Shown: in pieces, positions 50,207 to 59,969 of the stretch
Numbering within the stretch: the first letter of the stretch is position 1
How the letters are laid out: every line of letters begins with the position of its first letter
Origin: Sediminispirochaeta bajacaliforniensis DSM 16054
GTDB lineage: Bacteria; Spirochaetota; Spirochaetia; DSM-16054; Sediminispirochaetaceae
Direction: 5' to 3'
Length of the DNA: 64,000 nt
Assembly (NCBI RefSeq): GCF_000378205.1
Contig: NZ_KB899409.1
Location: 1 to 64,000, forward strand
The notes under the pieces: model-generated
Databases searched by the model: none
The model's input: the letters and a program-made list of their open reading frames with translations, nothing else
Told to the model about the DNA's origin: nothing
Position numbers and translations under genes: made by a program

Positions 50207-52012
50207 ATGCGCAGAGTCATACTATCGTGTATTATGCTTCTTTTGACCCTAACGGCCTGGAGCGAGGTAACGATAAGTCATGCCCTCTCCATTCGGGGTA
50301 CCCCGAAATACGGTCCCGATTTCCAACATTTCGACTATGTACGCCCCGATGCTCCTCAGGGAGGGACCTTACGACGGTACAACATCGGAACCTACGATAA
50401 CTTTCACCGCTACGCCCTTCGCGGTGTGCCCGATTCGGCCAGCACAGCACTCTACGACACCCTCATGACCTATAGCGCCGACGAGGTCGAGAGCGTCTAT
50501 CCCCTGATTGCTGAAAAGCTCGAATACCCCGACGACTTCACTTGGGTGATCTTCCATATCGATCCCAGGGCACGATTCCAGGATGGCGAGCCCATTACCG
50601 CCGAGGATGTTCGCTATAGTTTTACCACTTTCATGGAAAAGGGGGTTCCCCAGTTTCGTTCATACTTTAAACCGGTCAGGGAGGTGGAGGTACTCGACCG
50701 CCTGCGGATAAAGTTCACCCTTGAAAAGGGGGACCGGGAGATGGTCCTTTCCCTTGCAAGCCTGACCATTATCCCGAGACAGTGGTGGAAGGACCACGAT
50801 TTCTCGGAGCCGCAGACAGAGGTTCCCTTGGGGTCTGGGGCCTACACCATCTCGGATTACAAGATCGGCCAGTATATTGTCTACAAGCGGCTTGATGATT
50901 ACTGGGCGAGGGATCTGCCGGTAAACCGGGGAAGAGATAACTTCGACTACATTCGCTACGACTACTATCGGGACAGTAATGTTGCCTTCGAGGCCTTCAA
51001 GGCGGGAGAGTACGACCTGCGATTCGAAAATACCAGTAAAAATTGGGCGACCCTCTATACCGGTCCAGCCTTCGACAAGGGCTACATTAAAAAAGAGACC
51101 ATCGAACACCAGCTGCCGGCCAATATGCAGGCCCTTGTTTTTAATATTCAGCGGCCGATTTTTTCCGACCCGAAGGTACGGCGGGCCATCGGTTATCTCT
51201 TCGATTTCGAATGGATGAACAAGAACCTCTTCTACGGCCAGTACGCCCGTACCCGCAGCTTTTTCCAGCACACCGAATACGAGGCAAAGGGACTGCCCTC
51301 TCCCGAGGAAAAGAAGATCCTCGAACCGATCAGGGATCAGATCCCTCCGGAGCTCTTTACCCAAGCCTACGATCCTCCCAAAACCGACGGCTCGGGCAAT
51401 ATCAGAGGCCAGATGCGTTCAGCCCTCGCCCTTTTCAAAGAGGCGGGCTGGGAGGTACGAAACAGGAAGCTGGTCAATGCCGCAACAGGAAAGGCCATGG
51501 AGTTTGAACTCCTCTTGGCAGATGCATCATTAGAACGCGTCGCCCTTGCATTCCAGAAAAATCTCGAACGGGTGGGCATCACCATGAATATCAGGGTAGT
51601 CGACGTCAGCCAGTTTACCAACCGCCTGAGGGAACGGGATTTCGATATGATAAGCAGCGTGTACCGGGCAAGGCGCTATCCCGACAGCGGCTTACTTTTG
51701 CCGTGGCACAGCGCATATCTCGACTCCACCTATAACACCGCAGGTGTAAGCGACCCCGCCGTGGACTACCTGATCGAGGGGATTATCCGAAATCAGGAAA
51801 ACGGTCAACAGCTGATCTATTGGGGCAGGGCCCTGGATCGGGTTCTAAGCTGGAACTTCTATCTGGTCCCGGAATGGCATAACTCGGCATATTGGATTTC
51901 CTACTGGAATAAATTTTCCCGACCGCCATTGTTGCCCAAATATAGTACGGGTGTCGACTGTTGGTGGTACGACGAACAGAAGGCCGCTATGTTGCCGGAA
52001 GAACATCGATAA
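50207..52012 (+). CDS. yejA: Peptide/microcin-type ABC transporter substrate-binding protein
   Basis: The 601-residue periplasmic protein has a signal peptide (MRRVILSCIMLLLTLTAWS) and is a family-5 solute-binding protein (SBP_bac_5) of the YejA type. It contains FDYVRPDAPQGGTLRRY near 42-58, YPDDFTWVIFHIDPRARFQDGEPITAEDVRYSF, and NMQALVFNIQRPIFSDPKVRRAI. YejABEF imports oligopeptides and, in E. coli, microcin C. GGAGG lies 6 bases before the ATG at 50207 and only 3 before the ATG at 50204. The permease and ATPase genes follow directly. Confidence 0.93.
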   Translation: MRRVILSCIMLLLTLTAWSEVTISHALSIRGTPKYGPDFQHFDYVRPDAPQGGTLRRYNIGTYDNFHRYALRGVPDSASTALYDTLMTYSADEVESVYPLIAEKLEYPDDFTWVIFHIDPRARFQDGEPITAEDVRYSFTTFMEKGVPQFRSYFKPVREVEVLDRLRIKFTLEKGDREMVLSLASLTIIPRQWWKDHDFSEPQTEVPLGSGAYTISDYKIGQYIVYKRLDDYWARDLPVNRGRDNFDYIRYDYYRDSNVAFEAFKAGEYDLRFENTSKNWATLYTGPAFDKGYIKKETIEHQLPANMQALVFNIQRPIFSDPKVRRAIGYLFDFEWMNKNLFYGQYARTRSFFQHTEYEAKGLPSPEEKKILEPIRDQIPPELFTQAYDPPKTDGSGNIRGQMRSALALFKEAGWEVRNRKLVNAATGKAMEFELLLADASLERVALAFQKNLERVGITMNIRVVDVSQFTNRLRERDFDMISSVYRARRYPDSGLLLPWHSAYLDSTYNTAGVSDPAVDYLIEGIIRNQENGQQLIYWGRALDRVLSWNFYLVPEWHNSAYWISYWNKFSRPPLLPKYSTGVDCWWYDEQKAAMLPEEHR

Positions 52013-52015
52013 GCA

Positions 52016-53116
52016 ATGGGCTCCTACATCCTTCGACGAGTGCTTTTAATCATTCCCACCCTCATTGCCATCATCACGCTCAATTTTTTTATTGTCCAGA
52101 TCGCCCCGGGCGGACCGGTGGATCAGGCCCTTGCCTCCATGCACGGGATAGGAGATACCAACATGGCAATGGAGCGTATCGCGGGAAGCAGCGGAGGGGA
52201 GCAGCCACAGGGCCAAGGCGGCAGCCGGGAAGAAAGCTACCGTGGAGCCAGGGGCCTTGACCCGGAGGTGGTGGCGGAGATCGAAAAGCGATTCGGCTTC
52301 GATAAGCCCCTGCATGTGCGTTATTTCTCCATGCTTCGCCGCTATCTGGTCTTCGACTTCGGAGAAAGCCTCTTCAAGGGCAAGGGAGTCGTAGAACTGA
52401 TCATCGAACGTATGCCTGTTTCCCTGAGCCTCGGGCTGTGGAGCACTCTCATCATCTACCTGGTATCCATCCCCCTGGGGATTGCCAAGGCCGTGAGAAA
52501 CGGCAGCCGCTTCGACAGTTGGACCAGCACGGCAATTGTTCTCGGTAACGCCATTCCTACGTTTCTCTTTGCCATCGTACTCATCATCTTTTTTGCAGGG
52601 GGAAGCTATCTCAAATGGTTTCCTCTGAGGGGGCTGGTGTCCGACAACTTCGATCGGCTTTCGACGGCGGGAAAGATCTTCGATTATTTCCATCACATTA
52701 CCCTGCCCATCCTCGCCATGGTGATAGGCGGTTTTGCCACCCTTACCCTTCTGACGAAAAACAGTTTTCTCGACGAGATTGGCAAGCAGTACGTGGTAAC
52801 CGCCAGGGCAAAAGGCTGTACCGAGAAACGAGTACTCTTTCGCCATGTCTTCCGAAATGCCATGCTGTTGATTATTGCAAGCTTTCCCTCGGCATTCATC
52901 GGAATGTTTTTCACCGGGAGCCTTCTGATCGAGGTGATTTTCAGTCTCAATGGATTGGGGCTCCTCGGCTTCGAGGCCACCATGCAGCGGGACTATCCCG
53001 TGATGTTCGGGACCCTCTACATGTTCACCCTCCTGGGACTGGTGCTCAATCTGATCAGCGATATCACGTACACCATCGTCGATCCCAGGATCGACTTTGA
53101 ATCGAGGAAGCAGTGA
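52016..53116 (+). CDS. yejB: Peptide ABC transporter permease
   Basis: The 366-residue inner-membrane permease is of the OppB/DppB (BPD_transp_1) class. It starts [27 protein letters not shown]. The EAA loop is [25 protein letters not shown] hydrophilic Gly/Gln-rich insertion near residues 58-78, typical of YejB, follows the first helix. It starts 4 bases after yejA, and its stop overlaps the yejE ATG by one base. Confidence 0.94.
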   Translation: MGSYILRRVLLIIPTLIAIITLNFFIVQIAPGGPVDQALASMHGIGDTNMAMERIAGSSGGEQPQGQGGSREESYRGARGLDPEVVAEIEKRFGFDKPLHVRYFSMLRRYLVFDFGESLFKGKGVVELIIERMPVSLSLGLWSTLIIYLVSIPLGIAKAVRNGSRFDSWTSTAIVLGNAIPTFLFAIVLIIFFAGGSYLKWFPLRGLVSDNFDRLSTAGKIFDYFHHITLPILAMVIGGFATLTLLTKNSFLDEIGKQYVVTARAKGCTEKRVLFRHVFRNAMLLIIASFPSAFIGMFFTGSLLIEVIFSLNGLGLLGFEATMQRDYPVMFGTLYMFTLLGLVLNLISDITYTIVDPRIDFESRKQ

Positions 53117-54135
53117 TGATGAGCGAGATGCAGGTACAGCGGATTCGCAGCTTCAAGGCAAACAAGCGGGGACTTTGGTCCCTGCGCATCTTTCTCATAC
53201 TCTTTCTTCTCTCACTTTTTGCAGAGTTCATTGCCAACGACAAGCCTCTTCTGGTTTGGTACGCCGGACGGCTCTTTTTTCCCTTGACCCATGAATATCC
53301 GGAAACGGCCTTCGGCGGCGAGTTCGAACTGGAAGCCGATTACAAGGATCCTTTCGTCGTCGACCTGATCGAGGAAGCGGGCTGGATTCTCTGGCCGCCG
53401 GTCAGGTACAGTTACGACACCATCAACTACGACCTTCCCAGTCCGGCTCCGAGCCCTCCGACCCGGGAGAATATCCTCGGCACCGACGATAAGGGACGGG
53501 ATGTGCTGGCCAGGCTCATCTACGGTTTTCGGATATCGGTCCTTTTCGGCCTTGCCCTCACCATCACCTCATCGGTCATCGGGGTTACGGTCGGGGCTCT
53601 CATGGGTTATCACGGCGGAAAACTCGATATCCTCGGCCAGCGATTCATCGAGGTGTGGTCCGGGATGCCGACCCTCTTTCTCCTCATCATTCTTTCGAGC
53701 GTGGTGGAACCGAACTTCTGGTGGCTCCTTTTGATCACCCTCCTTTTCGGCTGGATGAGCCTCGTGGGAGTGGTCCGGGCGGAATTCTTACGGGGCAGGA
53801 ACCTCGAATACGTCGAGGCGGCCCGGGCCTTGGGGGTAAAGGACCGACACATCATGTTCCGCCATATCCTTCCCAATGCGATGGTGGCGACCCTCACCTT
53901 TCTCCCCTTCATTCTCAGTGGAGCGATCACCACCCTCACCAGCCTCGACTTTCTCGGTTTCGGGCTGCCTGTGGGAAGCCCCTCCCTCGGTGAGCTTCTG
54001 GCTCAAGGAAAGGCAAACCTTCAGGCACCCTGGCTCGGCATCTCCGCCTTTGTTGTTCTCGCTCTGATTCTGGCGCTGCTGGTCTTCGTCGGCGAAGCGG
54101 TACGCGACGCCTTTGATCCGAGGAGGAATCTGTGA
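53116..54135 (+). CDS. yejE: Peptide ABC transporter permease
   Basis: The 339-residue permease is of the OppC/DppC class. It has an N-terminal cytoplasmic stretch (IRSFKANKRGLWSLRIF) and a periplasmic segment characteristic of YejE (ETAFGGEFELEADYKDPF). The membrane domain has GTDDKGRDVLARLIYG and the EAA loop YVEAARALGVKDRHIMFRHILPNA. Start codons at 53113 (GTG), 53116 and 53119 are possible. The ATG at 53116 overlaps the yejB stop (TGATG). The stop overlaps the yejF GTG. Confidence 0.94.
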   Translation: MMSEMQVQRIRSFKANKRGLWSLRIFLILFLLSLFAEFIANDKPLLVWYAGRLFFPLTHEYPETAFGGEFELEADYKDPFVVDLIEEAGWILWPPVRYSYDTINYDLPSPAPSPPTRENILGTDDKGRDVLARLIYGFRISVLFGLALTITSSVIGVTVGALMGYHGGKLDILGQRFIEVWSGMPTLFLLIILSSVVEPNFWWLLLITLLFGWMSLVGVVRAEFLRGRNLEYVEAARALGVKDRHIMFRHILPNAMVATLTFLPFILSGAITTLTSLDFLGFGLPVGSPSLGELLAQGKANLQAPWLGISAFVVLALILALLVFVGEAVRDAFDPRRNL

Positions 54136-55745
54136 CTTCGCTGCTGCGCATAGAAAACGTACGAATCGCCTTTCGCCGGAAAGAGCGGCTTAGGCAGGTG
54201 GTCCACGGCATCGATCTTCGGCTCGGGGAACATGAGAGCCTCGCCATCGTCGGGGAAAGCGGATCGGGAAAAACGGTTACGGCAGCATCCATCCTTCGTC
54301 TTTTGGGGCCTTCGGCCGAATATCCTTCCGGAGAAATCTATTTCAGGGAACAGGAATTGCTCCGCGCATCGGAACGGACACTGCTGGGAGTCAGGGGAAA
54401 AGAGATCGGCATGATTTTCCAGGAGCCGATGTCGAGCCTCAATCCCCTCCAGAATATCGGTAGACAGGTTGCCGAAAGCCTCTTCCTCCACGGGGGAACC
54501 GAAAGCAGGCAAAACCGCACAAAGGTTGTCGAAATGCTCCGCCGTGTCGGCCTCAGAAATGCGGAAACCCGGCTGGGGGCCTTTCCCCATCAGCTTTCGG
54601 GTGGGGAACGTCAGCGGGTGATGATCGCCATGGCCATTGTCAACAGACCCAGGCTTTTGATTGCCGATGAGCCGACAACAGCCCTGGATGTGACGATACA
54701 GGCCCAGATCCTCGACTTGCTCCTTGATCTGAAGCGTGAGCTGGGAATGGCAATGATTTTCATCACGCACGACCTCTCCATAGTCGGCAGGATTGCCGAC
54801 AGGGTCGTGGTTATGAAAGAAGGGGAGATCGTCGAAGAGGCGGAAACAAAGAAGCTTTTCGCCACCCCCGCCCATCCCTATACCAGGCTCCTCATCGAAT
54901 CGGAACCAGCGACAGCCCCGCCCGAACGAAGCGCAGGCCCCGACGAGACGCTTTTGGAAATCAGGAATCTTAAGGTCCACTTCCCTGTGCAGCGGGGAAT
55001 TCTCAAAAGAACCGTCGATTATATCAAGGCGGTGGACGGTGTCTCTCTTTCGATTCCCCGAGGCGGAAGCTTCGGTCTGGTGGGAGAAAGCGGCTCGGGA
55101 AAGACCAGTCTGGGAAGAGCCCTTTTGCGCCTTATTCCCAGTAATGGAGAGATATTCTTAAAGGGACAGCCTGTTCATAACCTTAAAAACGATGAACTTC
55201 GTCCTCTTCGCAGATGGATGCAGCCGGTCTTTCAGGATCCCTTCGGAACCCTCTCCCCCAGAATGTGCGTAACCGATATTGTCGGAGAAGGATTACGTGT
55301 TCATGAAAACCTGAGCATCCCGGAACGACAAGAACGAGTTGCCTCCGCCCTGGAAGAGGTGGGGCTCGATCCAGGGATCGGGAAGCGATACCCCCACGAG
55401 TTTTCCGGAGGACAGCGGCAGCGCATCGCCCTTGCCAGAGCCCTTGTTCTCAAGCCGGATCTTTTGGTGCTTGATGAACCCACCTCAAGCCTCGACAGGT
55501 CCATTCAGTTTCAGGTTATTGAATTGCTTTTGAACATCCAGGCCGAACATGGACTCACCTATCTCTTCATCAGCCACGACCTCAAGGTCGTCCGCGCCCT
55601 TTGCCGTTCTCTCGGCGTCATGAAGCAGGGAGTCCTTGTCGAACAGGGAGATGCCGAACAGGTCATGAAAGAACCACAACAGGAGTACACCAGAAGATTA
55701 CTTGAAACGGCTTTTATGCTTGACCAGGAAAGAAGAGCCACATAG
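54132..55745 (+). CDS. yejF: Peptide ABC transporter ATPase, double ATPase domain
   Basis: The 537-residue ATPase carries two ABC domains, as in E. coli YejF, so no second ATPase gene is needed. The Walker A motifs are GESGSGKT near 44-51 and again near 317-324. The ABC signatures are LSGGERQR and FSGGQRQR, and the Walker B regions are LLIADEPTTALD and LLVLDEPTSSLD. The C-terminal parts after each domain have the oligopeptide-transporter pattern (HPYTRLLIES). The start is GTG at 54132, placed by AGGAGG, overlapping the yejE stop by 4 bases. Confidence 0.95.
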   Translation: MTSLLRIENVRIAFRRKERLRQVVHGIDLRLGEHESLAIVGESGSGKTVTAASILRLLGPSAEYPSGEIYFREQELLRASERTLLGVRGKEIGMIFQEPMSSLNPLQNIGRQVAESLFLHGGTESRQNRTKVVEMLRRVGLRNAETRLGAFPHQLSGGERQRVMIAMAIVNRPRLLIADEPTTALDVTIQAQILDLLLDLKRELGMAMIFITHDLSIVGRIADRVVVMKEGEIVEEAETKKLFATPAHPYTRLLIESEPATAPPERSAGPDETLLEIRNLKVHFPVQRGILKRTVDYIKAVDGVSLSIPRGGSFGLVGESGSGKTSLGRALLRLIPSNGEIFLKGQPVHNLKNDELRPLRRWMQPVFQDPFGTLSPRMCVTDIVGEGLRVHENLSIPERQERVASALEEVGLDPGIGKRYPHEFSGGQRQRIALARALVLKPDLLVLDEPTSSLDRSIQFQVIELLLNIQAEHGLTYLFISHDLKVVRALCRSLGVMKQGVLVEQGDAEQVMKEPQQEYTRRLLETAFMLDQERRAT

Positions 55746-55768
55746 TATAAGATGCCGGAGCCAAAAAG

Positions 55769-56887
55769 GTGAAAGAAATCCCTGCAAACGAACTATTTCT
55801 TAAGCATTACGACATTCTCCAGGAAACGGGGATACTCCAACAGATCAACGCCCAGCAGCATCGTATCCACGAATTGGAAGAGCTTTTGTCGAATGCGGTC
55901 GAGATTTTCAATCAGCGAAGCCCCGACGAATTGGTTCACTTCCTTATCTCCTGTATCGTTGATAAATTTATTCCTTCCCATCTCGCCTTTTTTTTCAAGA
56001 ATCATAAAAATGATGATCCGATCACGACCCTTTGTTTCGAGCAGCTGCGGCCTGTAAAATCGAAGGTTGTTCTCAAAACTCTGGACGACTATCGTCATTT
56101 TTTCTCACGCTATCCCAACCCCATCGATTTCCATCTTTTCGAATATACCGTGGAACAGAAAGCAATAGCAAATCGCTTAAAGATCCTCGACCCGGCAATT
56201 ATCGTGCCCCTCATTGGCATGGATGGCCTTTTCGGTTTAATCGTCATCGGCAGAAAAGTTTTGGGAGAAGAGTATAGTCCCGAAGAGATGATCCTTTTGG
56301 ACAAGCTGATGAAGTTTGCCTCCATCAGTCTTCAGAATAAAATTTATTACACAAGCTCGGTAACCGATTATAAAACACGACTTTTCAACCATGCCTATTT
56401 CATGCGGCGTCTGCAGGAGGAGATTGCCAAGGTGAAGCGCTACGCCAGCGCCTTTTCCATACTTGCCATCGACGTCGATCATTTCAAGGTGATCAATGAT
56501 AAGCATGGCCATTTGGCAGGCGATAAAGCACTTTTTGCCCTTGCAAGAACGCTGGAACGCACACTGAGAGAAGAGGATGTCCTTTCCCGTTTCGGGGGAG
56601 AAGAGTTTTTCGTGCTTCTGACCGACAATAGCCTCACACGGGCAATCCAGGTTTCCGAAAGAATCAGATCGGAGGTGGAGAAGATGAGGATCGAGTATGA
56701 GGATTTTATCCTGAAGCTGACAATCAGCATTGGGGTCAACCATGTCAACGCCGGCCGCCTTGCGAGCGAAAACGAACTCATCGCACAGGCGGATAAGGCC
56801 CTCTATATCTCGAAAAACAACGGCCGCAACCAAATAACAATCTATAATCCCGGCTTTCTTTATAAGGCCCAGCAATTGAAGTCATAA
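55769..56887 (+). CDS. GAF-like / GGDEF diguanylate cyclase
   Basis: The 372-residue cytoplasmic protein has a coiled N-terminus, a GAF-like sensory domain (about 40-195) and a GGDEF domain (about 200-365). The active site is GGEEF at 276-280. A product-inhibition site RxxD (REED, 267-270) is correctly placed five residues before it. It should therefore make c-di-GMP from two GTP and be feedback-controlled. The start is GTG at 55769, with GGAG 8 bases upstream. It follows yejF by 23 bases. The PilZ protein at 26128 is a possible receptor in the same cell. Confidence 0.92.
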   Translation: MKEIPANELFLKHYDILQETGILQQINAQQHRIHELEELLSNAVEIFNQRSPDELVHFLISCIVDKFIPSHLAFFFKNHKNDDPITTLCFEQLRPVKSKVVLKTLDDYRHFFSRYPNPIDFHLFEYTVEQKAIANRLKILDPAIIVPLIGMDGLFGLIVIGRKVLGEEYSPEEMILLDKLMKFASISLQNKIYYTSSVTDYKTRLFNHAYFMRRLQEEIAKVKRYASAFSILAIDVDHFKVINDKHGHLAGDKALFALARTLERTLREEDVLSRFGGEEFFVLLTDNSLTRAIQVSERIRSEVEKMRIEYEDFILKLTISIGVNHVNAGRLASENELIAQADKALYISKNNGRNQITIYNPGFLYKAQQLKS

Positions 56888-56964
56888 GCGGATACTGGCG
56901 CAAATGCTTTCTTTTTGCTAGAATAGCTGGAAATACTTGGTAGAACTATTAAGGAGAACATGCA

Positions 56965-58647
56965 ATGGCTGATGCGGAAAAATCGTCCCTCAATTTCATT
57001 GAACGAATCATCGAAGATGATTTTGCCCGAGGGAAGCATTCTCAAGTCGTAACCCGTTTTCCGCCGGAGCCGAACGGCTATTTACATATCGGACATGCAA
57101 AGTCCATTTGCCTCAATTTTGGGCTTGCCAAGAAATATGGCGGACGTTGCCATCTTCGTTTCGACGATACCAATCCGGAAAAAGAATCTCTGGAATATAT
57201 CGAATCGATCAAGCGCGATGTACAGTGGTTGGGATTTTCCTGGGGAACACATGAGTATTATGCCTCGGACTATTTTGAAGAGCTGTATAAACGCGCGGTA
57301 CGGCTCATCAAGGCGGGAAAGGCCTATGTGGACGATCTCAGCCCCGAGCAGATGCGTGAATATCGGGGGACCCTAACGAAACCGGGAAAAGAGAGTCCGA
57401 ACAGAACGCGCAGCATCGAAGAGAACCTCGATCTTTTCGAGCGGATGCGAAAGGGGGAATTCCCCGACGGAAGTATGCTGCTGCGGGCAAAGATCGACAT
57501 GGCAAGCGGCAACATGAATATGCGTGATCCGGCACTGTACAGAATTCGAAGGGTCAACCACCACCGGACAGGTGATGCGTGGTGTATCTACCCCATGTAC
57601 GACTTCACCCATCCCCTTTCCGACGCGATCGAGGGCATCACCCATTCAATCTGTACCCTGGAGTTTGAAGATCACCGCCCTCTCTACGATTGGTCCGTTG
57701 AAGAGACAGAGATGGAATGCCATCCCCGGCAGATAGAATTTGCTCGCCTGAATCTCACGTATACGGTAATGAGTAAGCGAATTCTCCTTCAGCTGGTAAT
57801 GGAGGGGCATGTATCGGGCTGGGACGATCCCAGGATGCCGACCATCAGCGGGCTTCGGCGACGAGGCTATACGCCTGAGGCAATCCGTCAGTTTGCCGAT
57901 ATCATCGGGGTTGCCAAGGTAAACAGCACTGTTGATATGGCCCTTCTCGAACACTGCCTGCGTGAAGATCTGAATCTGCGAGCGCTGAGGGTGATGGTGG
58001 TTCTTGATCCGGTCAAGGTTGTCATAGACAACTATCCCGAAGGAAAAGAGGAAATGCTCGAAGCGGAAAACAACCCCGAGGATCCCGACGGAGGGATGCG
58101 CATGGTTCCCTTTTCGAGAGAGGTTTACATCGAAAGGGAAGATTTCATGGAAGATCCTCCGAAGAAGTTTTTCCGCCTTGCTCCCGGCAGGGAGATACGA
58201 CTTAAGCACGCCTACTACATTACCTGCGTCTCGGTTGAGAAAAACGAATCGGGAAAGATTACGACCATCCACTGCACCTATGATCCCGAAAGCAGGGGGG
58301 GAGGTACTCCCGACGGACGGAGGGTCAAGGGGACGAGCCACTGGGTCAGCGTTGCCCATGCAAAAGAGATTGAGGTTCGTCTCTACGACAACCTTTTTAC
58401 CTCGCCGGAGCCAGGGTCCCGTACCGGTAACTTTCTCGACGATCTGAATTCCGACTCCCTTTCCACCATCAAGGCGATGGCGGAACCCTCTTTAACCGAT
58501 GCCGAACCGGAAGCGCACTATCAGTTTTTGAGGAAGGGCTACTTCACCGTAGACCCAAAGGAGAGTAAAAAGGGAGCTCCGGTTTTCAATCGAACGGCCA
58601 CTCTCAGGGATAGTTGGGCAAAGCTTCAGAAAAAGATAGAGGCTTAA
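56965..58647 (+). CDS. glnS: Glutaminyl-tRNA synthetase
   Basis: The enzyme charges tRNA-Gln directly with glutamine. The 560-residue protein has the class I signature HIGH (41-44, [15 protein letters not shown]) and a KMSKS-type MSKR at 269-272. The conserved [20 protein letters not shown] block and the C-terminal anticodon-binding beta-barrels (ending near 545) are also present. AAGGAG lies 8 bases before the ATG. Having GlnRS means the amidotransferase route is not needed for Gln-tRNA. In bacteria GlnRS is patchy and was acquired from eukaryotes. Confidence 0.97.
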   Translation: MADAEKSSLNFIERIIEDDFARGKHSQVVTRFPPEPNGYLHIGHAKSICLNFGLAKKYGGRCHLRFDDTNPEKESLEYIESIKRDVQWLGFSWGTHEYYASDYFEELYKRAVRLIKAGKAYVDDLSPEQMREYRGTLTKPGKESPNRTRSIEENLDLFERMRKGEFPDGSMLLRAKIDMASGNMNMRDPALYRIRRVNHHRTGDAWCIYPMYDFTHPLSDAIEGITHSICTLEFEDHRPLYDWSVEETEMECHPRQIEFARLNLTYTVMSKRILLQLVMEGHVSGWDDPRMPTISGLRRRGYTPEAIRQFADIIGVAKVNSTVDMALLEHCLREDLNLRALRVMVVLDPVKVVIDNYPEGKEEMLEAENNPEDPDGGMRMVPFSREVYIEREDFMEDPPKKFFRLAPGREIRLKHAYYITCVSVEKNESGKITTIHCTYDPESRGGGTPDGRRVKGTSHWVSVAHAKEIEVRLYDNLFTSPEPGSRTGNFLDDLNSDSLSTIKAMAEPSLTDAEPEAHYQFLRKGYFTVDPKESKKGAPVFNRTATLRDSWAKLQKKIEA

Positions 58648-58652
58648 AGGGC

Positions 58653-59969
58653 ATGCCGGTGAACAAGGAGGAGATATTCTACGATCCTCATTGTCACGCA
58701 ATGACCCTTGCCCATCCAAACCTCCTGATGTTTATTCAGGAGTTCAGGAAGAATTTCACCGATGAGGTAATCAACGATATTTTTTCGCCGAATTACCTCA
58801 TCGATTCACAGGTTCGCCACCCCGTTCATAATGCTCAGAACATGCTTGCGGTGATGGAGCATGATATTGCAGGCATTTTTAAGCTCATGGAGGACGACCT
58901 TTCCGGCCATTTTCTCAAAGCGACAGATAAAAATGATGAGGGAGGAAGGCGGCCACTCATCGAACATGGGGTATTGAAATTTCGAGAGCGGGAATATCGT
59001 CAGCTGGTACTCACTCCCCTGGTTATGGACTTTTCGAACAAGCGAAGAGTGGATGGCGGCCTTTACTATTCACGTCCCCCCGAACGTCCCTTGTGGCAAT
59101 ACGTCAGGGATACCCTGGAAGGAATCAAACGTTACCACAAGGATCGCCCCGACGGCATACTGAGGATTTATCCTTTCCTCGGTATCAATACCAGAAACTA
59201 TTCGCTTCGGGAGCTGGAAGAACTCCTGAAAAAGTACTTTTCGGTGTACAGCTCCTCATTCACCTTCCGAACAGAAACGACGAGGCTCATAAGTAGTTTT
59301 ATGGGCCTCATGGAGGGGGTTGGCAGCAACGTATTCGCCGGCATCAAGGTCTACCCTCCCCTCGGCTTTGACCCGTGGCCCACTGATGAGCCCGAAGAAC
59401 TGGAAAAGGTAAAACTTCTTTTCAGATTTTGTCAAAAACGAAAGATTCCAATTACGACCCACTGCGACGACCAGGGATATCGCACCATCCCGGTAAAGGT
59501 GGCGTGGCGCAACAGCTCCCCCCGGCGCTGGGCATCGGCACTGGAGGCATTCCCGGAGCTCAAAATCAACTTCGGCCACTACGGCTACCAGTACAATAAG
59601 AAGTGGGGAACCATCAGAAAGCTCGACTGGCTAAAAGAGATCTTCGATCTTATGGATCGTTACGATCACGTCTATGCCGACTTCAGTTTCGACGGCACAA
59701 GGGCAGAGTATTACCCCTTTCTTCAGCAGCACCTTCTCGCACTGCCCCCCCGCCTGCGGGCAAAGGCTCTTGTACGGACGATGTTCGGAACAGATTTCAT
59801 GGTAAACCTTTCCAAGGTGAGAAGCTATCTCGATTACTATCTGACCTTCGAGTCCTCGCCCTTCTCAGACGAGGAGGTTCATCTCTTCTCTTCGACGAAT
59901 CCGAGGCACTTTCTCTTTACCGAAGATGGGCCCCTCGACCGTGTGAAGAATTTTTTCGGGCAACGGTAA
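58653..59969 (+). CDS. Amidohydrolase-superfamily protein
   Basis: The 438-residue protein has the metal-dependent hydrolase pattern with YDPHCHAMTLAH at the N-terminus (HxH), THCDDQGY near the middle, INFGHYG and a C-terminal GTDFM. These are ligands expected of a TIM-barrel amidohydrolase (amidohydrolase 2-like). The substrate is unknown; ring-opening hydrolases and decarboxylases share this fold. The ATG at 58653 is 6 bases after the glnS stop, so the two are cotranscribed; an earlier frame reads back into glnS. Its 3' end overlaps the convergent methyltransferase gene by 53 bases. Confidence 0.82.
   Translation: MPVNKEEIFYDPHCHAMTLAHPNLLMFIQEFRKNFTDEVINDIFSPNYLIDSQVRHPVHNAQNMLAVMEHDIAGIFKLMEDDLSGHFLKATDKNDEGGRRPLIEHGVLKFREREYRQLVLTPLVMDFSNKRRVDGGLYYSRPPERPLWQYVRDTLEGIKRYHKDRPDGILRIYPFLGINTRNYSLRELEELLKKYFSVYSSSFTFRTETTRLISSFMGLMEGVGSNVFAGIKVYPPLGFDPWPTDEPEELEKVKLLFRFCQKRKIPITTHCDDQGYRTIPVKVAWRNSSPRRWASALEAFPELKINFGHYGYQYNKKWGTIRKLDWLKEIFDLMDRYDHVYADFSFDGTRAEYYPFLQQHLLALPPRLRAKALVRTMFGTDFMVNLSKVRSYLDYYLTFESSPFSDEEVHLFSSTNPRHFLFTEDGPLDRVKNFFGQR

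Noticed and set aside
50660-52846. Minus-strand frames opposite yejA and yejB (234 and 266 codons)
   Set aside because: They are shadows of strongly supported transporter genes and lack start signals.
54021-54980. 319-codon minus-strand frame
   Set aside because: It is antisense to yejF, which has complete Walker and signature motifs; long shadow frames are common at this GC content.
56890-56925. Possible sigma-54 promoter upstream of glnS (GG and GC elements)
   Set aside because: The spacing between the GG and GC dinucleotides is not the required 10 bases in any register.
57646-58359. 237-codon minus-strand frame
   Set aside because: It is antisense to glnS and has no family features.
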